This document shows, piece by piece, positions 51,437-61,284 of a DNA stretch of 64,000 nucleotides; position 1 is the first letter of the stretch, and each line of letters starts with the position of its first letter. The stretch covers positions 54,020 through 118,019 of the forward strand of contig JBMORL010000061.1 of NCBI GenBank assembly GCA_049322335.1. Direction: 5' to 3'. The stretch is from JBMORL01 sp049322335. GTDB taxonomy: Bacteria; Bacteroidota; Bacteroidia; Flavobacteriales_D; UBA2798. The position numbers and the translations under genes are program-made. The notes below the pieces were generated by a model that was not told where the DNA came from, did not search any database, and saw nothing but the letters and a program-made list of their open reading frames with translations.

Positions 51437-53550
51437 TGCAAAACATCAGCGGCATATACCTGCGGTGTTTACTGCTTCAGTTTTTTTTACTGATCGGTTT
51501 CACTGCTTTTTCACAGGAAGAAAAAGACCCGCAAAAATTACTTGTCATCGAACAACGCATCGAACTCATTGCTGAATCAATCGGTGATGAAGAAATCGAT
51601 CTTAATACTGTGTTCGATGCGCTGAGTAATTTTTACGATCACCCCATCAACCTCAACAAAACCACTTCCGATGAATTGCAGGAACTGATGCTGCTTACCG
51701 ATGTGCAGATCAATTCGCTTTTCAATCACATCGAACGCAACGGAAAGCTCATCAGTATTTACGAATTGCAGGCCGTGCCCGGTTTTGATCAGCAATCTAT
51801 CTGGCTGATTCTTCCCTTTGTTCGCGTCACCGACCGGTTTGATGCTCCGCGCATCACTCCAAAAACACTTTTTAAAGAAGGACAGCATGAAGTTTTTCTC
51901 CGCTATTCCCGCGTCCTGGAACAACAGGCAGGGTTTGCCCCTATAACGGATAGCGAATTAGTGCAGAGTCCCAATTCACGTTACCTGGGTAACCCCGACC
52001 GGTATTATTTCCGCTACCGTTTTCGTTATGGGAACAATATCAGCTGGGGAATAACGGCAGATAAAGACGCAGGAGAAGAATTTTTTACAGGTACACAACC
52101 CAATGGTTTTGATTTTTATTCGGGACATGTATTTGTGAAAAACATCGGCATCGTAAAATCAATTGCTGTGGGTGATTACCAGGCTTCATTCGGGCAGGGA
52201 TTAACATTTGCTACCGGCCTTGCATTGGGAAAAACAGCCAACTCCATTGCCATTAAAAGAAATTATCAGCCGTTAAGGCCGTACACATCAGTAGACGAAA
52301 ACCAGTTTATGCGTGGTGCCGCAACCACTATTGCATTGGGAAAATTTGATGTCACTGCCATGTTTTCGCGCCAGCAGATAGATGCTAATGTTATTATTTC
52401 GGAAGACACGACCGTAGTGGATGAAGCCACGGCTGTTTCTTCTTTCCAGGTAACCGGGTTACATTCCACTCCCGCAGAAGTGGAAGATAAAAATTCATTG
52501 TTGTCATCACACTACGGAGGCCATGTGGCTTACAAAACACAAAAACTGAATGTGGGGGTTACGGCTGTATACTCTTCCTTCGATAAAATGCTTGATCGTT
52601 CACTGAGTTATTATAACCAGTTTGAATTTACCGGTGACCACAACCTGGTTATTGGTGCCGACTACAACTACATTTACCGCAACATGAATTTTTTCGGAGA
52701 AGCTGCCCGCAGCGAAAATGGCGGAATGGCATTGATCACAGGAGTTGTTACGTCACTCGATCCAAAAGTTTCTGTTAGCCTGCTCTACAGGAATTATGCA
52801 CGAAATTACCAGACATTGTTTGCCAATGCACTGGCCGAAGGAACCAATCCTGCTAACGAACAGGGGATATACGCAGGAGCAGAAATAAAACCCAACCCTT
52901 ACTGGACAATCAATGCCTATTTCGATTCATTTAAAAGCAAGTGGCTGAGGTACCAGGTGGATGCGCCTTCTTTTGGCTATGAAGTATTGGCACAGGCCAC
53001 ATGGAAACCCAATAAAAAACTTGAGATGTATGTGCGCGCCCGTCACCGCAATAAACCCACCAATACCAATGACGAAGTAACCGGCCTGGAGTATCCCGAC
53101 CAGCTGCTGCAATCCAACTACCGCTACCAGGTGTCCTATAAAGTAACCGATGCTGTGATTTTAAAAAACAGGGTGGAGTTGGTGGACTATAAACCCGGTA
53201 ACAACACAACCGAAAAAGGATATTTTATTTACCAGGATGTGTTGTTTAAACCCCTCAGCAAGCCGTATGATATAACATTGCGGTATGCCTTGTTTGATAC
53301 CGATTCGTATAACGCAAGAATTTATGCTTACGAAAATGATGTGTTGTATAATTATTCCATCCCCTCGCATTATTACCGCGGAAGCCGGGTGTATGGCATT
53401 GTGCGCTACCAGCACAAAAAATGGTTCGATATCTGGGTGAAATACGGATACTGGCTCTATAATAACCGCACATTGATTGGTTCGGGTCTCAGTGAGATCG
53501 AAGGAAACCGCAAATCGGAGATCAGGGTGCAGGTGAGGCTTAAATTTTGA
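51436..53550 (+). CDS. Exported helix-hairpin-helix plus beta-barrel protein
   Basis: A 704-residue protein. Signal peptide ends GFTAFSQ. Residues about 70-130 form a ComEA-like helix-hairpin-helix unit: INLNKTTSDELQELMLL and GKLISIYELQAVPGF. The rest (about 160-704) is a beta-barrel-like chain of amphipathic strands (YYFRYRFRYGNNISWGITAD, FGQGLTFATGLALG) ending in KSEIRVQVRLKF with terminal Phe, the outer-membrane signature. A DNA-binding-type HhH on a barrel is notable: it could bind DNA outside the cell or be a protein-protein module. Coupled to the PorV-like gene. Function unknown. Confidence 0.8.
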   Translation: MQNISGIYLRCLLLQFFLLIGFTAFSQEEKDPQKLLVIEQRIELIAESIGDEEIDLNTVFDALSNFYDHPINLNKTTSDELQELMLLTDVQINSLFNHIERNGKLISIYELQAVPGFDQQSIWLILPFVRVTDRFDAPRITPKTLFKEGQHEVFLRYSRVLEQQAGFAPITDSELVQSPNSRYLGNPDRYYFRYRFRYGNNISWGITADKDAGEEFFTGTQPNGFDFYSGHVFVKNIGIVKSIAVGDYQASFGQGLTFATGLALGKTANSIAIKRNYQPLRPYTSVDENQFMRGAATTIALGKFDVTAMFSRQQIDANVIISEDTTVVDEATAVSSFQVTGLHSTPAEVEDKNSLLSSHYGGHVAYKTQKLNVGVTAVYSSFDKMLDRSLSYYNQFEFTGDHNLVIGADYNYIYRNMNFFGEAARSENGGMALITGVVTSLDPKVSVSLLYRNYARNYQTLFANALAEGTNPANEQGIYAGAEIKPNPYWTINAYFDSFKSKWLRYQVDAPSFGYEVLAQATWKPNKKLEMYVRARHRNKPTNTNDEVTGLEYPDQLLQSNYRYQVSYKVTDAVILKNRVELVDYKPGNNTTEKGYFIYQDVLFKPLSKPYDITLRYALFDTDSYNARIYAYENDVLYNYSIPSHYYRGSRVYGIVRYQHKKWFDIWVKYGYWLYNNRTLIGSGLSEIEGNRKSEIRVQVRLKF

Positions 53551-53578
53551 CTTTTTTAACACATTTCGCGAAGAAAAA

Positions 53579-53610
53579 TTTGCTTATTCAAATTGTTGTA
53601 TATACATTTG
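53579..53610 (+). promoter_or_regulatory. Promoter of the YceI lipoprotein gene
   Basis: TTTG (53579-53582), 20-nt spacer, TACATTTG (53603-53610): a full consensus match, 23 nt before ATG 53634. Confidence 0.8.
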
Positions 53611-53633
53611 TTTTCTAAAAACACCAATAAAAC

Positions 53634-54275
53634 ATGAAAACAGTAAAAATTTTATCAATGGCAGCATTGGCTGCATTCACTTTCGCGTCATGCGGTGGTG
53701 GTGAAAAAGACAAAAAAAACGAAAAAAAGGAAGAGGGCCCTAAAGCCGTTACCTATGTAATTGACGCGGCCACAAGTGAACTGCAATGGCACGGTGAAAA
53801 AAATCCCGAATACGGACATACCGGCACAGCAGGCATCAAATCGGGAGAACTCACTATGGAAGGCGATCTGTTGAAAGCCGCTATGGTTGAAGTAGACATG
53901 AATACTTTAGCTGAACCCGGAAACGCGGATACAGAAAGCGCGGGAAAACTGGTGGGACATCTTAAAGACACTTCCTTCTTTTTCGTAGCAGCGTTTCCTT
54001 CTGCTACTTTCGCTCTTACCTCGGCCGAAAAACAATCAGACGGCACTTATGGAATAACAGGAGATATTTCTATCAAAGGCGTTACCAAAAGCATTTCTTT
54101 TCCCGCTACTATTACCATTGAAGGGAAAAACCTTACTGCTACAGCAGAATTCAGCATTAACCGTGTGGATTTCGGAGTGAAATATGGCTCTGTAGCCGAT
54201 GGAGCAAAACCCGAAGACTCTATCAGCGACACCGTAACCTTTAAAGCGACTTTAAAAGCTTCTGCCAAAGAATAA
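53634..54275 (+). CDS. YceI-family lipoprotein
   Basis: A 213-residue lipoprotein with lipobox FASC (C20), a GGGEKDKK tether, then a YceI lipocalin-like domain: YVIDAATSELQWHGEK, KDTSFFFVAAFPSATFALTS, YGITGDISIKGVTKSISFPA, VDFGVKYGS. YceI proteins bind polyisoprenoid chains in a central cavity and are periplasmic or lipid-anchored. Single-gene unit with its own promoter and terminator. A more divergent relative is at 20934. Confidence 0.9.
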   Translation: MKTVKILSMAALAAFTFASCGGGEKDKKNEKKEEGPKAVTYVIDAATSELQWHGEKNPEYGHTGTAGIKSGELTMEGDLLKAAMVEVDMNTLAEPGNADTESAGKLVGHLKDTSFFFVAAFPSATFALTSAEKQSDGTYGITGDISIKGVTKSISFPATITIEGKNLTATAEFSINRVDFGVKYGSVADGAKPEDSISDTVTFKATLKASAKE

Positions 54276-54296
54276 TCATTGCAGGGTTAACAAATT

Positions 54297-54336
54297 TACC
54301 CCGGTACTGTAACTAAGTATCGGGGTATTTTGTTTT
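54297..54336 (+). terminator. Terminator of the YceI gene
   Basis: TACCCCG-G-TACT pairs with AGTA-T-CGGGGTA (54297-54308 with 54316-54327, one G-T pair), followed by TTTTGTTTT. The T-tract is close to the start of the M16 gene. Confidence 0.8.
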
Positions 54337-54353
54337 ATATTTACCCGGTTCAT

Positions 54354-57266
54354 ATGAAAAAACTGCTTTTCCTGTTTTTGATCGTATCCACTTTTCATTC
54401 AGTGGCGCAAAAAGTATTGGACGGCCCATTATATGGAGAAGGCCGGAGGGAAGAATATGATCCGATTGATGTAAAAGAATACACCCTCAAAAACGGATTT
54501 AAAGTTTTTCTCAGCGAAAATCATGATAAACCGCAGGTGTTTGGCGCGGTAATAGTGAAAGCTGGTGGAAAAAACGATCCTGCCGATGCAACAGGAATGG
54601 CTCATTATCTCGAGCACATGTTGTTTAAAGGAACCACTTCATTGGGAACAACCGGTTTCGAAAAAGAAAAAGTTTTTTTAAACCAGGTAGATTCACTTTA
54701 CGAAGTACTCGGAAAAACCACTGATAAGGAAAAACGAAAAGAGATACAGAAAAAAATAAATGAAGTTTCTGTAAAGGCAGCAGAATTTGCCATTCCCAAC
54801 GAAATGGATCGTATGCTCACTGAAATAGGAAGCGAAGATGTGAATGCGTTTACCACCGAAGATCTTACGGCCTACATCAATAGTTTTCCCTCGAACGAAA
54901 TTGAAAAATGGATTGAAATTTATGCCCACCGTTTTCAAAATCCTGTTTTCCGCCTGTTTCAGGCTGAACTGGAAACAGTGTATGAAGAAAAAAACATCTC
55001 TATGGACAGTCCGCTGGATTATGTGCTGGAACAATACATGAAGCGGTTTTATAAAGTTCATCCTTACGGGCAACAAACGGTTATTGGAAAAACCGAACAT
55101 CTTAAAAATCCTTCGCTGAAAAAAATGTATGAGTATTTTAATACGTATTACGTTGCCAACAATATGGCGCTTGTTCTTTCGGGTGATTTTAAGGCAGAAG
55201 AAATTTTTCCGCTCATTGAAAAAAAATTCGGAGTGTGGCGAACCGGAAAAATTCCGGAGTTTCCTGAATACAAAGAAAGTGAGTTCAAAGGGCGCGAATT
55301 CTTTAAACTCAGGGCCACACCGGTAAAAGCAGGAGCTATCGGTTATCGTATTCCCGCCAACGGAAAAGAAGATAATGAAGTGATCGAAGTAATTTCCACC
55401 ATGCTTTCCAACAGCGAACGCTCAGGTTATCTCGACCGGTTAAATACCGAAGGAAAACTGATGATGGCCGGATTTTTTCCTTATCCGTCTAACGATTATG
55501 GGGCTGCCGTTCTGTATTTTATTCCAAAAATAGTAGGCCAATCGCTGAAAAAAGCAGAAAAAATTGTTTTGGCCGAACTGGATAAACTCAAAAAAGGAGA
55601 ATTCACCAATGAACAACTGGAAGCGGTAAAACTTTCCCTGATAAAAAATTTTCAACAACAATGGGAGAGTAACGAAAGCCGCGCCCTGGCTATCGGGCAA
55701 TGTTATGTGGAAGGAACACCCTGGAAAAAATACCTGCAATACGAAGAAAAAATAAGAAAGATCACCAAAGAAGAAGTAGTGAATGCCGCCAATAAATATT
55801 TTGGAGAAAATAATCTCACTATGTATTCTAAAATGGGATTTCCAAAAAAAGATAAACTTGAAAAACCCGGGTTCGAACCGGTAGTCCCCAAAGAAGAAAA
55901 ACATTCATCTTTTTACGAAGAATGGAAAAAAACTCCGTCAAAACATCCTGAGCCGAAGTATGTGGACATGGAAAACGACATCCAGGTTATTCAGCTGGCA
56001 GATAAAGTCACTCTTAAACGTTCGTTAAACCACTATAACAAAATATTTACCCTGAAAATACGGTATGGAACAGGAAAATATTACCTGCCGCTGCTCAAAT
56101 ATGTTCCTTCCTATCTTGAGATTGCCGATCAGCAGAATCTAACGTCTACAGGATTTAAGCAGAAACTGGCGGAACTGGGATGCACCATCGGATTTTCGGT
56201 GGGAGAACGTGAAACCGCTATCCACCTGCAGGGAATGGATGAACAACTGGGAGAAGTGCTGAAGCTGACCAATACCTTTCTTCACCAATTGAAAGCAGAT
56301 GAAACCAAAATAAAAAAAGTGGCCCACGACCTGGAAGCTTCACAAAAGATCAGCCGAAGATCACCCTCTTATTGGTCGCAACTGGTAAATGCCTGGGCAC
56401 TGTATGGAAAAGAATCGCCATTTCTCCGCGAAATTTCTCTTAACGAATTCAAAAAACTTTCTGCCCGCAATATAATCAACGCAATGGATTCGGCAAGAAA
56501 ATATGAAGTAACAATCAATTATGCCGGAACATTACAGGAAGCCGAATTGCGAAAAGCATTTTCTTACTACGATTTCGGCACATCGCTGCAACCTAAAATG
56601 TCTCCTGTATATTTTGAAAAGCAGGTGGCTAAGGAAAATACGATTTACTTTTATAATGATAAAAAAGCGGTACAGTCGCAGATTTATTTTTTTATTAACG
56701 GAAGAAATTTTGATGTTAAAGATGTTGGAGTCATCAACGCTTTCAATAAATATTTTGGTGGCGATATGTCAAGCCTTGTGTTCCAGGAAATCCGCGAATT
56801 CCGTTCGCTGGCTTATTCCACATGGGCCTGGTACAATACTCCGTTTATTCCCGGTAAAAAATGTTATTTCAATGCTTATGTGGGTTGCCAGGGAGACAAA
56901 ACCATTGATGCGATGAAAGCCATGAATGAATTAATTCACAATATGCCCGAAAAAGCAGAACGGTGGGAAGGGATTCGTTCTTCGCTGCTGGAATCCGCGC
57001 AGTCTGAAAGGCCCGGATTCAGAAACATTATCGAAACCATTGAAAGCTGGCAGATGCAATCGTATACCGATGATCCCAACAAACTGCTGGTGGAAGAATA
57101 TCAGCGGCTGAATTTCGGAAACCTGGTTGAATTTTATAAAACCGAAATAAAAAACCGGCCCATGACTATAACGGTGGTGGGCAATGCGAAGCGAATCAAT
57201 ATGAACGAACTCAAAAAATTCGGGAAAGTTATTGTGGTGAAAGAATCTCAGATACTGAAAAAATAA
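54354..57266 (+). CDS. M16-family zinc metallopeptidase, exported
   Basis: A 970-residue insulinase/pitrilysin-like protein with a signal peptide ending SVAQ. The inverted zinc motif is HYLEH with H84, E87 and H88, and the distal glutamate is in LETVYEEKN. The protein has two M16 halves (about 40-480 and 510-970); the second lacks the HxxEH motif, as is usual for the non-catalytic half. It degrades peptides in the periplasm or at the outer membrane. ATG 54354 is chosen from the signal peptide. A methyltransferase gene follows after 33 bp. Confidence 0.95.
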   Translation: MKKLLFLFLIVSTFHSVAQKVLDGPLYGEGRREEYDPIDVKEYTLKNGFKVFLSENHDKPQVFGAVIVKAGGKNDPADATGMAHYLEHMLFKGTTSLGTTGFEKEKVFLNQVDSLYEVLGKTTDKEKRKEIQKKINEVSVKAAEFAIPNEMDRMLTEIGSEDVNAFTTEDLTAYINSFPSNEIEKWIEIYAHRFQNPVFRLFQAELETVYEEKNISMDSPLDYVLEQYMKRFYKVHPYGQQTVIGKTEHLKNPSLKKMYEYFNTYYVANNMALVLSGDFKAEEIFPLIEKKFGVWRTGKIPEFPEYKESEFKGREFFKLRATPVKAGAIGYRIPANGKEDNEVIEVISTMLSNSERSGYLDRLNTEGKLMMAGFFPYPSNDYGAAVLYFIPKIVGQSLKKAEKIVLAELDKLKKGEFTNEQLEAVKLSLIKNFQQQWESNESRALAIGQCYVEGTPWKKYLQYEEKIRKITKEEVVNAANKYFGENNLTMYSKMGFPKKDKLEKPGFEPVVPKEEKHSSFYEEWKKTPSKHPEPKYVDMENDIQVIQLADKVTLKRSLNHYNKIFTLKIRYGTGKYYLPLLKYVPSYLEIADQQNLTSTGFKQKLAELGCTIGFSVGERETAIHLQGMDEQLGEVLKLTNTFLHQLKADETKIKKVAHDLEASQKISRRSPSYWSQLVNAWALYGKESPFLREISLNEFKKLSARNIINAMDSARKYEVTINYAGTLQEAELRKAFSYYDFGTSLQPKMSPVYFEKQVAKENTIYFYNDKKAVQSQIYFFINGRNFDVKDVGVINAFNKYFGGDMSSLVFQEIREFRSLAYSTWAWYNTPFIPGKKCYFNAYVGCQGDKTIDAMKAMNELIHNMPEKAERWEGIRSSLLESAQSERPGFRNIIETIESWQMQSYTDDPNKLLVEEYQRLNFGNLVEFYKTEIKNRPMTITVVGNAKRINMNELKKFGKVIVVKESQILKK

Positions 57267-57299
57267 AAGCTGACCTCATAAAATCTGATCCCGGTTTAC

Positions 57300-58658
57300 A
57301 TGCCATCTTCCCTGCTGCACATTATACAATCGCTCGCTCCGCTACTGGATGAAAAAGAACGTTCATTGCTGGAAGTTGCCCTTCAGCAGCCCCCGGTGGT
57401 ATCTGTAAGGCTGAATCCGGCAAAACCATTTGTTCATCATTTTACAGAAAACGTTCCCTGGTGCAGGCACGGATTTTATTTGGAAGAACGCCCCGTTTTC
57501 ACCCTTGATCCATTATTGCATGCAGGAGCCTATTATGTACAGGAAGCTTCAGGAATGATATTGCAAACGGTGCTGGAACAGGTTTTGTTGCCGGAAAAAC
57601 AATATAACGTTTTAGACCTTTGCGCAGCACCCGGTGGAAAAAGCACGCTGATTTCTTCCTGCTTGCCACCCGGAAGCCTGCTGGTGGCCAACGAAGTGAT
57701 CCGCAACCGCGCAATGGTGTTGAAGGAAAACATAATTAAATGGGGAAATTCCAATACCATTGTTACCAGCAATGAAGCGAAAGATTTTCAATCGCTGCCT
57801 CATTTTTTTGATGTGATAGTGGCTGACGTTCCCTGTTCGGGTGAAGGGTTGATACGAAAAGATGAAAACGCACTGAACGAATGGAGCCAGGAAAATGTTT
57901 TGATGTGTTCGGCCCGGCAGAAAAAAATACTTGATGACGTATGGCCGGCACTAAAACCCGGGGGAATTTTTATTTATTGCACATGTACTTTTAATACCAG
58001 GGAGAACGAAGAAAATATCAGTTGGCTGTCTGAGAATAAAAATGCCCGTGGAATAAATATCGCTGTTCATCCTTCATGGAACATTACTGAAACAGCAACC
58101 AACGGCATAAAAGGATTTCATTTTTTTCCACACAAAACAAAGGGCGAGGGATTCTTTATAACCGTTGTGCAAAAACCGGAAGAGGAAATCAGGACATTGC
58201 GTAAACCAAAAAAGAATTTTTTTCAACCGCTGCCGGCTGTGATAAAAAAAGAAATTCAGCAATGGGTAAAATCACCGGAAGAAAAAAAATTTATTCTTCA
58301 TAACTCAGCAGTTGGGTGTATCGATGAAGTGATGTATGAAAGAACAGAACAGGTGGTTCAGCATCTGAAACCCGTTTATTCTTTTTTACCGGTGGCCGAA
58401 ATAAAGGGAAAAGATTTTATTCCTTCCCACGAACTGGCTCTTTCGGCACAGTGCAACACAGAATTTTTCAGTTCTGTTACTGTGGAAAAAGCTGAGGCGC
58501 TGAAATTTCTTGCCAAAGAAGAATGGAATCCTCAGGCAGATAATGGCTGGCACCTGATTCGGTTTAGTAACCAAAATCTCGGGTGGATAAAGAAGATCGG
58601 GGCGCGTACCAACAACTATTATCCCCCGGAATGGCGCATAAAAATGAATATCCGTTAA
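57300..58658 (+). CDS. RsmF/NSUN-type RNA (cytosine-5) methyltransferase
   Basis: A 452-residue enzyme with the SAM-binding motif LDLCAAPGGKSTLI, the motif IV cysteine in ADVPCSGEGLIRKD and the catalytic motif VI cysteine in YCTCTFNTRENEE, the two-Cys arrangement of m5C methyltransferases. The C-terminal part (WVKSPEEKKFI, PSHELALSAQ, QNLGWIKKIGARTNNYYPPE) is an RsmF-type RNA-binding extension. Likely substrate is 16S rRNA. It may be co-transcribed with the M16 gene. Confidence 0.93.
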   Translation: MPSSLLHIIQSLAPLLDEKERSLLEVALQQPPVVSVRLNPAKPFVHHFTENVPWCRHGFYLEERPVFTLDPLLHAGAYYVQEASGMILQTVLEQVLLPEKQYNVLDLCAAPGGKSTLISSCLPPGSLLVANEVIRNRAMVLKENIIKWGNSNTIVTSNEAKDFQSLPHFFDVIVADVPCSGEGLIRKDENALNEWSQENVLMCSARQKKILDDVWPALKPGGIFIYCTCTFNTRENEENISWLSENKNARGINIAVHPSWNITETATNGIKGFHFFPHKTKGEGFFITVVQKPEEEIRTLRKPKKNFFQPLPAVIKKEIQQWVKSPEEKKFILHNSAVGCIDEVMYERTEQVVQHLKPVYSFLPVAEIKGKDFIPSHELALSAQCNTEFFSSVTVEKAEALKFLAKEEWNPQADNGWHLIRFSNQNLGWIKKIGARTNNYYPPEWRIKMNIR

Positions 58659-58748
58659 GCTGTAAGCCGTGTGCTTAAAAAAATCACACACTGTTAAGAT
58701 CAACTACATAATAGTGACCCGGATCATTAAACTTTAACACCACTTTCA

Positions 58749-58779
58749 TTGACAGTTTTCGTTTAATAAAATATATTTG
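58749..58779 (+). promoter_or_regulatory. Promoter of the 58827-60643 gene pair
   Basis: TTG (58749-58751), 20-nt spacer, TATATTTG (58772-58779, exact -7). The ATG is 47 nt downstream. Confidence 0.65.
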
Positions 58780-58826
58780 GAGTGTACTGTGTTTGATACG
58801 GTATTATTTATTCAACCCGTTGAGCT

Positions 58827-59141
58827 ATGAAGACAGTTTTGAGCATACTATTTATTTTTGTTACAGGCATAGTATTTGCCCAGGTGGAAAAGGAGCAGAG
58901 GCAGGTATTTATTCCCAATAACCTGCAGCGATACCAGTTGGATTATGAAATAAAAAATGCTGCCCAGATAGATACTGTTCTGGTGTTTTCCCTTCAGCTC
59001 GACCAGTTCGACCCGCTTCGCCATGAAACCAATGACGTGGAAATATTCGACCCGGTGCACCAGGTTACTATCATTCTTTACTCCATACAGCGGTGCCAGC
59101 AGAATAAATCAAAAATCATATATTCAACCCAAAGCCGGTGA
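58827..59141 (+). CDS. Short secreted hypothetical protein (104 aa)
   Basis: A 104-residue protein with a clear signal peptide (SILFIFVTGIVFAQ). The mature part reads QVEKEQRQVFIPNNLQRYQL and later FDPVHQVTIILYS; no family is recognised. Its stop overlaps the GTG of the next gene by 4 bp (GTGA), so the two are coupled. It may be a small periplasmic partner of the next protein. Confidence 0.65.
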   Translation: MKTVLSILFIFVTGIVFAQVEKEQRQVFIPNNLQRYQLDYEIKNAAQIDTVLVFSLQLDQFDPLRHETNDVEIFDPVHQVTIILYSIQRCQQNKSKIIYSTQSR

Positions 59142-60643
59142 AAAAGGCGATAATCATATCAGCACTGTTATTTCCTCTAACGGGGTGGGCACAAGTGTAT
59201 ACACATCCCACAACCGGAATAGCTTTCGAATATGTGGGCGCCTGCGAAACCGCCACCTGTTCCGGAACCTATTATGATAACGGAGGAGCGGGAGCCAACT
59301 ATTCCAATAACATTAACGGAGTATACCGGATATTCTGTCCCAATACAGCCGGACAATGTCTCACAGCAACGTTCACCCAATTCAGCATTGAAGGAGGAGG
59401 AGGTTGTCCGTTTGATCTTTTCAGGGTATCTAACGGTTCTACACAAAACAGCCCTTTACTTTTTTCCGGTTGCGGAACAGGAGCTATCGGGCCTTTTACC
59501 GGAACAGCCAACGGATGTCTCGGATTTCGTTTCTGGTCGGATTTTTCAGTTACCTTGCCGGGATGGACAGCTACATTTTCCTGTTCTCCCTGTGCGGGCG
59601 GCCCGTCTGGCACAGCCAATAACGATTGTGTAAATGCCACACAGGTTTGTTCCAATGTAAATGTACCCGGAAACAGCACCGGCCCCGGAATAGCAGCCGA
59701 AGCTTGCGGTGGAGCGGCTTGTCCGGCAGGCGGAGAAAATTACAGCAACTGGTATTTGGTTACTATTGCCACTTCGGGAACGTTTAATTTTACGATCACA
59801 CCTTCTATTGCAACAGACGATTATGATTATGCTGTTTATGGGCCCAATGTAACCTGTGGTGCACTGGGAGCCAATATCCGTTGCAGTGATGCAGGTGCAA
59901 CAGGCAATACAGGATTAAGCGCTTTGGCTATTGATAATTCAGAAAATGTTACCGGGGATAAATTCACAGCAGAAATGAATGTAACAGCCGGGCAGTGGTA
60001 TTATATTATGGTAGACGAGTGGACGCCAACAGGAGCGGGTTATACACTGAGTTTTGGAGGAACCGCTACGATAAGCTGCACACCGTTACCTTTGGAACTG
60101 CTTTCGTTTTATGCGGGATACAATTATTCTGAAAAAGCTGTTGAACTGCAATGGGAAACCGCCAGCGAAACCAATATGGAAAAATTCACCGTTGAATATT
60201 CTACGGATGGCGGAGCTTTTGAACCCATAGGGGTAATTCCGGCCAATAACGGAAACCACAATAATCTTTACCAGTTCACACACAGCGACCCGATGATGGA
60301 AGAAATCAACTATTATCGCATTGCGCAAACCGATAGAGAGGGCCGCACTGTTTATTCAGATATCCGCGCAGTAATGATCAACGATCCGCAGGGAGAAATA
60401 TCTGTTTTCCCCAGTCCGGCTACCGAACAAACACAAATAGAATTTCATACCGCTTATGATGAAATTCCTTCAGAAATGAATATTTATGATTACTCCGGCA
60501 AACATATTCTCACCTATAATTTCACCGCAAAACGTGGAAAAAATGTAATTCCACTCGAGTTATTTGGTTTTGACAGCGGGGTGCATTTTGTTACCATCCA
60601 ATGCAATGGAACCTGGCACAGGACGGCTTTCGTAAAGCAATAA
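59138..60643 (+). CDS. T9SS-sorted protein with CUB-like N-terminal domain
   Basis: A 501-residue secreted protein. Signal peptide ends LTGWAQ. Residues about 35-150 resemble a CUB domain (TCSGTYYDNGGAGANYSNN, GVYRIFCP, CPFDLFRVSNGS). A Cys-rich module follows (about 160-310, GGENYSNWYLVTIATSGTFN), then an ELLSFYAGYNYSEKAVELQW fibronectin-like unit and a T9SS sorting domain (VFPSPATEQTQIEFH, HFVTIQCNGTWHRTAFV). The start is GTG. Probably surface-exposed, ligand unknown. Confidence 0.85.
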   Translation: MKKAIIISALLFPLTGWAQVYTHPTTGIAFEYVGACETATCSGTYYDNGGAGANYSNNINGVYRIFCPNTAGQCLTATFTQFSIEGGGGCPFDLFRVSNGSTQNSPLLFSGCGTGAIGPFTGTANGCLGFRFWSDFSVTLPGWTATFSCSPCAGGPSGTANNDCVNATQVCSNVNVPGNSTGPGIAAEACGGAACPAGGENYSNWYLVTIATSGTFNFTITPSIATDDYDYAVYGPNVTCGALGANIRCSDAGATGNTGLSALAIDNSENVTGDKFTAEMNVTAGQWYYIMVDEWTPTGAGYTLSFGGTATISCTPLPLELLSFYAGYNYSEKAVELQWETASETNMEKFTVEYSTDGGAFEPIGVIPANNGNHNNLYQFTHSDPMMEEINYYRIAQTDREGRTVYSDIRAVMINDPQGEISVFPSPATEQTQIEFHTAYDEIPSEMNIYDYSGKHILTYNFTAKRGKNVIPLELFGFDSGVHFVTIQCNGTWHRTAFVKQ

Positions 60644-60722
60644 GGTTTCGTCCTGAAAACCCTTTATTTTCGGGGATATTAGCCTTATTTCATTCGACCA
60701 ACAATAAAAAATCATCGATTAG

Positions 60723-60752
60723 TTTGTTTTTTCAAAAAAATCACTACCTTTG
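60723..60752 (+). promoter_or_regulatory. Promoter of the lipoprotein gene at 60786
   Basis: TTTG (60723-60726), 18-nt spacer, TACCTTTG (60745-60752). Both boxes match the consensus; the spacer is one base short of the usual 19-21. Confidence 0.7.
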
Positions 60753-60785
60753 CGCCCGATTTTAACTGAAAAACAAGCATTTAAC

Positions 60786-61190
60786 ATGAAAAATTTCCTT
60801 TACTCCGCACTGATTTTGATGGCTGTTGCCTTTACTTCCTGTCAGAAAGAAGAAGCTCCGGTTGTTCCTGCTACAGGTTCGTCCACAGCAACCCCACGTG
60901 AAATTACCCTGGATTATCATATTTACGCAGCCTCCGGTAAATATAATGCCACCCTTATTGCTCCCAATGGAGACCATTTTGAGATCACGCCCATTTCGGG
61001 AAACCGGATTGATCAAACGTTTTCCTTTCAAAGCACATCCGGAAACTTTTTTTCAGTAGAAGCTTCCAATTCCACACCATCTTCTGACGAGATTGTGGTA
61101 GAAATTCTTGTAGATGGGGTTTTGTTTAAATCAGGAAGCGCCAATGCTCCCGGTGCAGTGGCCAAAGCAGAAGGATTTGTAAATAATTAA
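60786..61190 (+). CDS. Small lipoprotein (134 aa)
   Basis: A 134-residue lipoprotein with lipobox FTSC (C19) and a short linker (QKEEAPVVPATGSS). A beta-rich domain follows (EITLDYHIYAASGKYNATLI, DEIVVEILVDGVLFKSG), resembling an Ig-like or C2-like sandwich. No family recognised. ATG 60786 is set by the signal peptide. Confidence 0.72.
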   Translation: MKNFLYSALILMAVAFTSCQKEEAPVVPATGSSTATPREITLDYHIYAASGKYNATLIAPNGDHFEITPISGNRIDQTFSFQSTSGNFFSVEASNSTPSSDEIVVEILVDGVLFKSGSANAPGAVAKAEGFVNN

Positions 61191-61242
61191 TAAACGCGCT
61201 TTAATGTGCTGGCATTTTTTGGTCAGCGCAGGTTTTACTGAG

Positions 61243-61276
61243 AAACGCATTGCTTTTTAGCGATGCGTTTTTTATT
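61243..61276 (+). terminator. Terminator between two lipoprotein genes
   Basis: An 11-bp stem AAACGCATTGC / GCGATGCGTTT (61243-61253 with 61260-61270, one G-T pair) runs into TTTTTATTTTT just before ATG 61285. Confidence 0.85.
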
Positions 61277-61284
61277 TTTATCAT

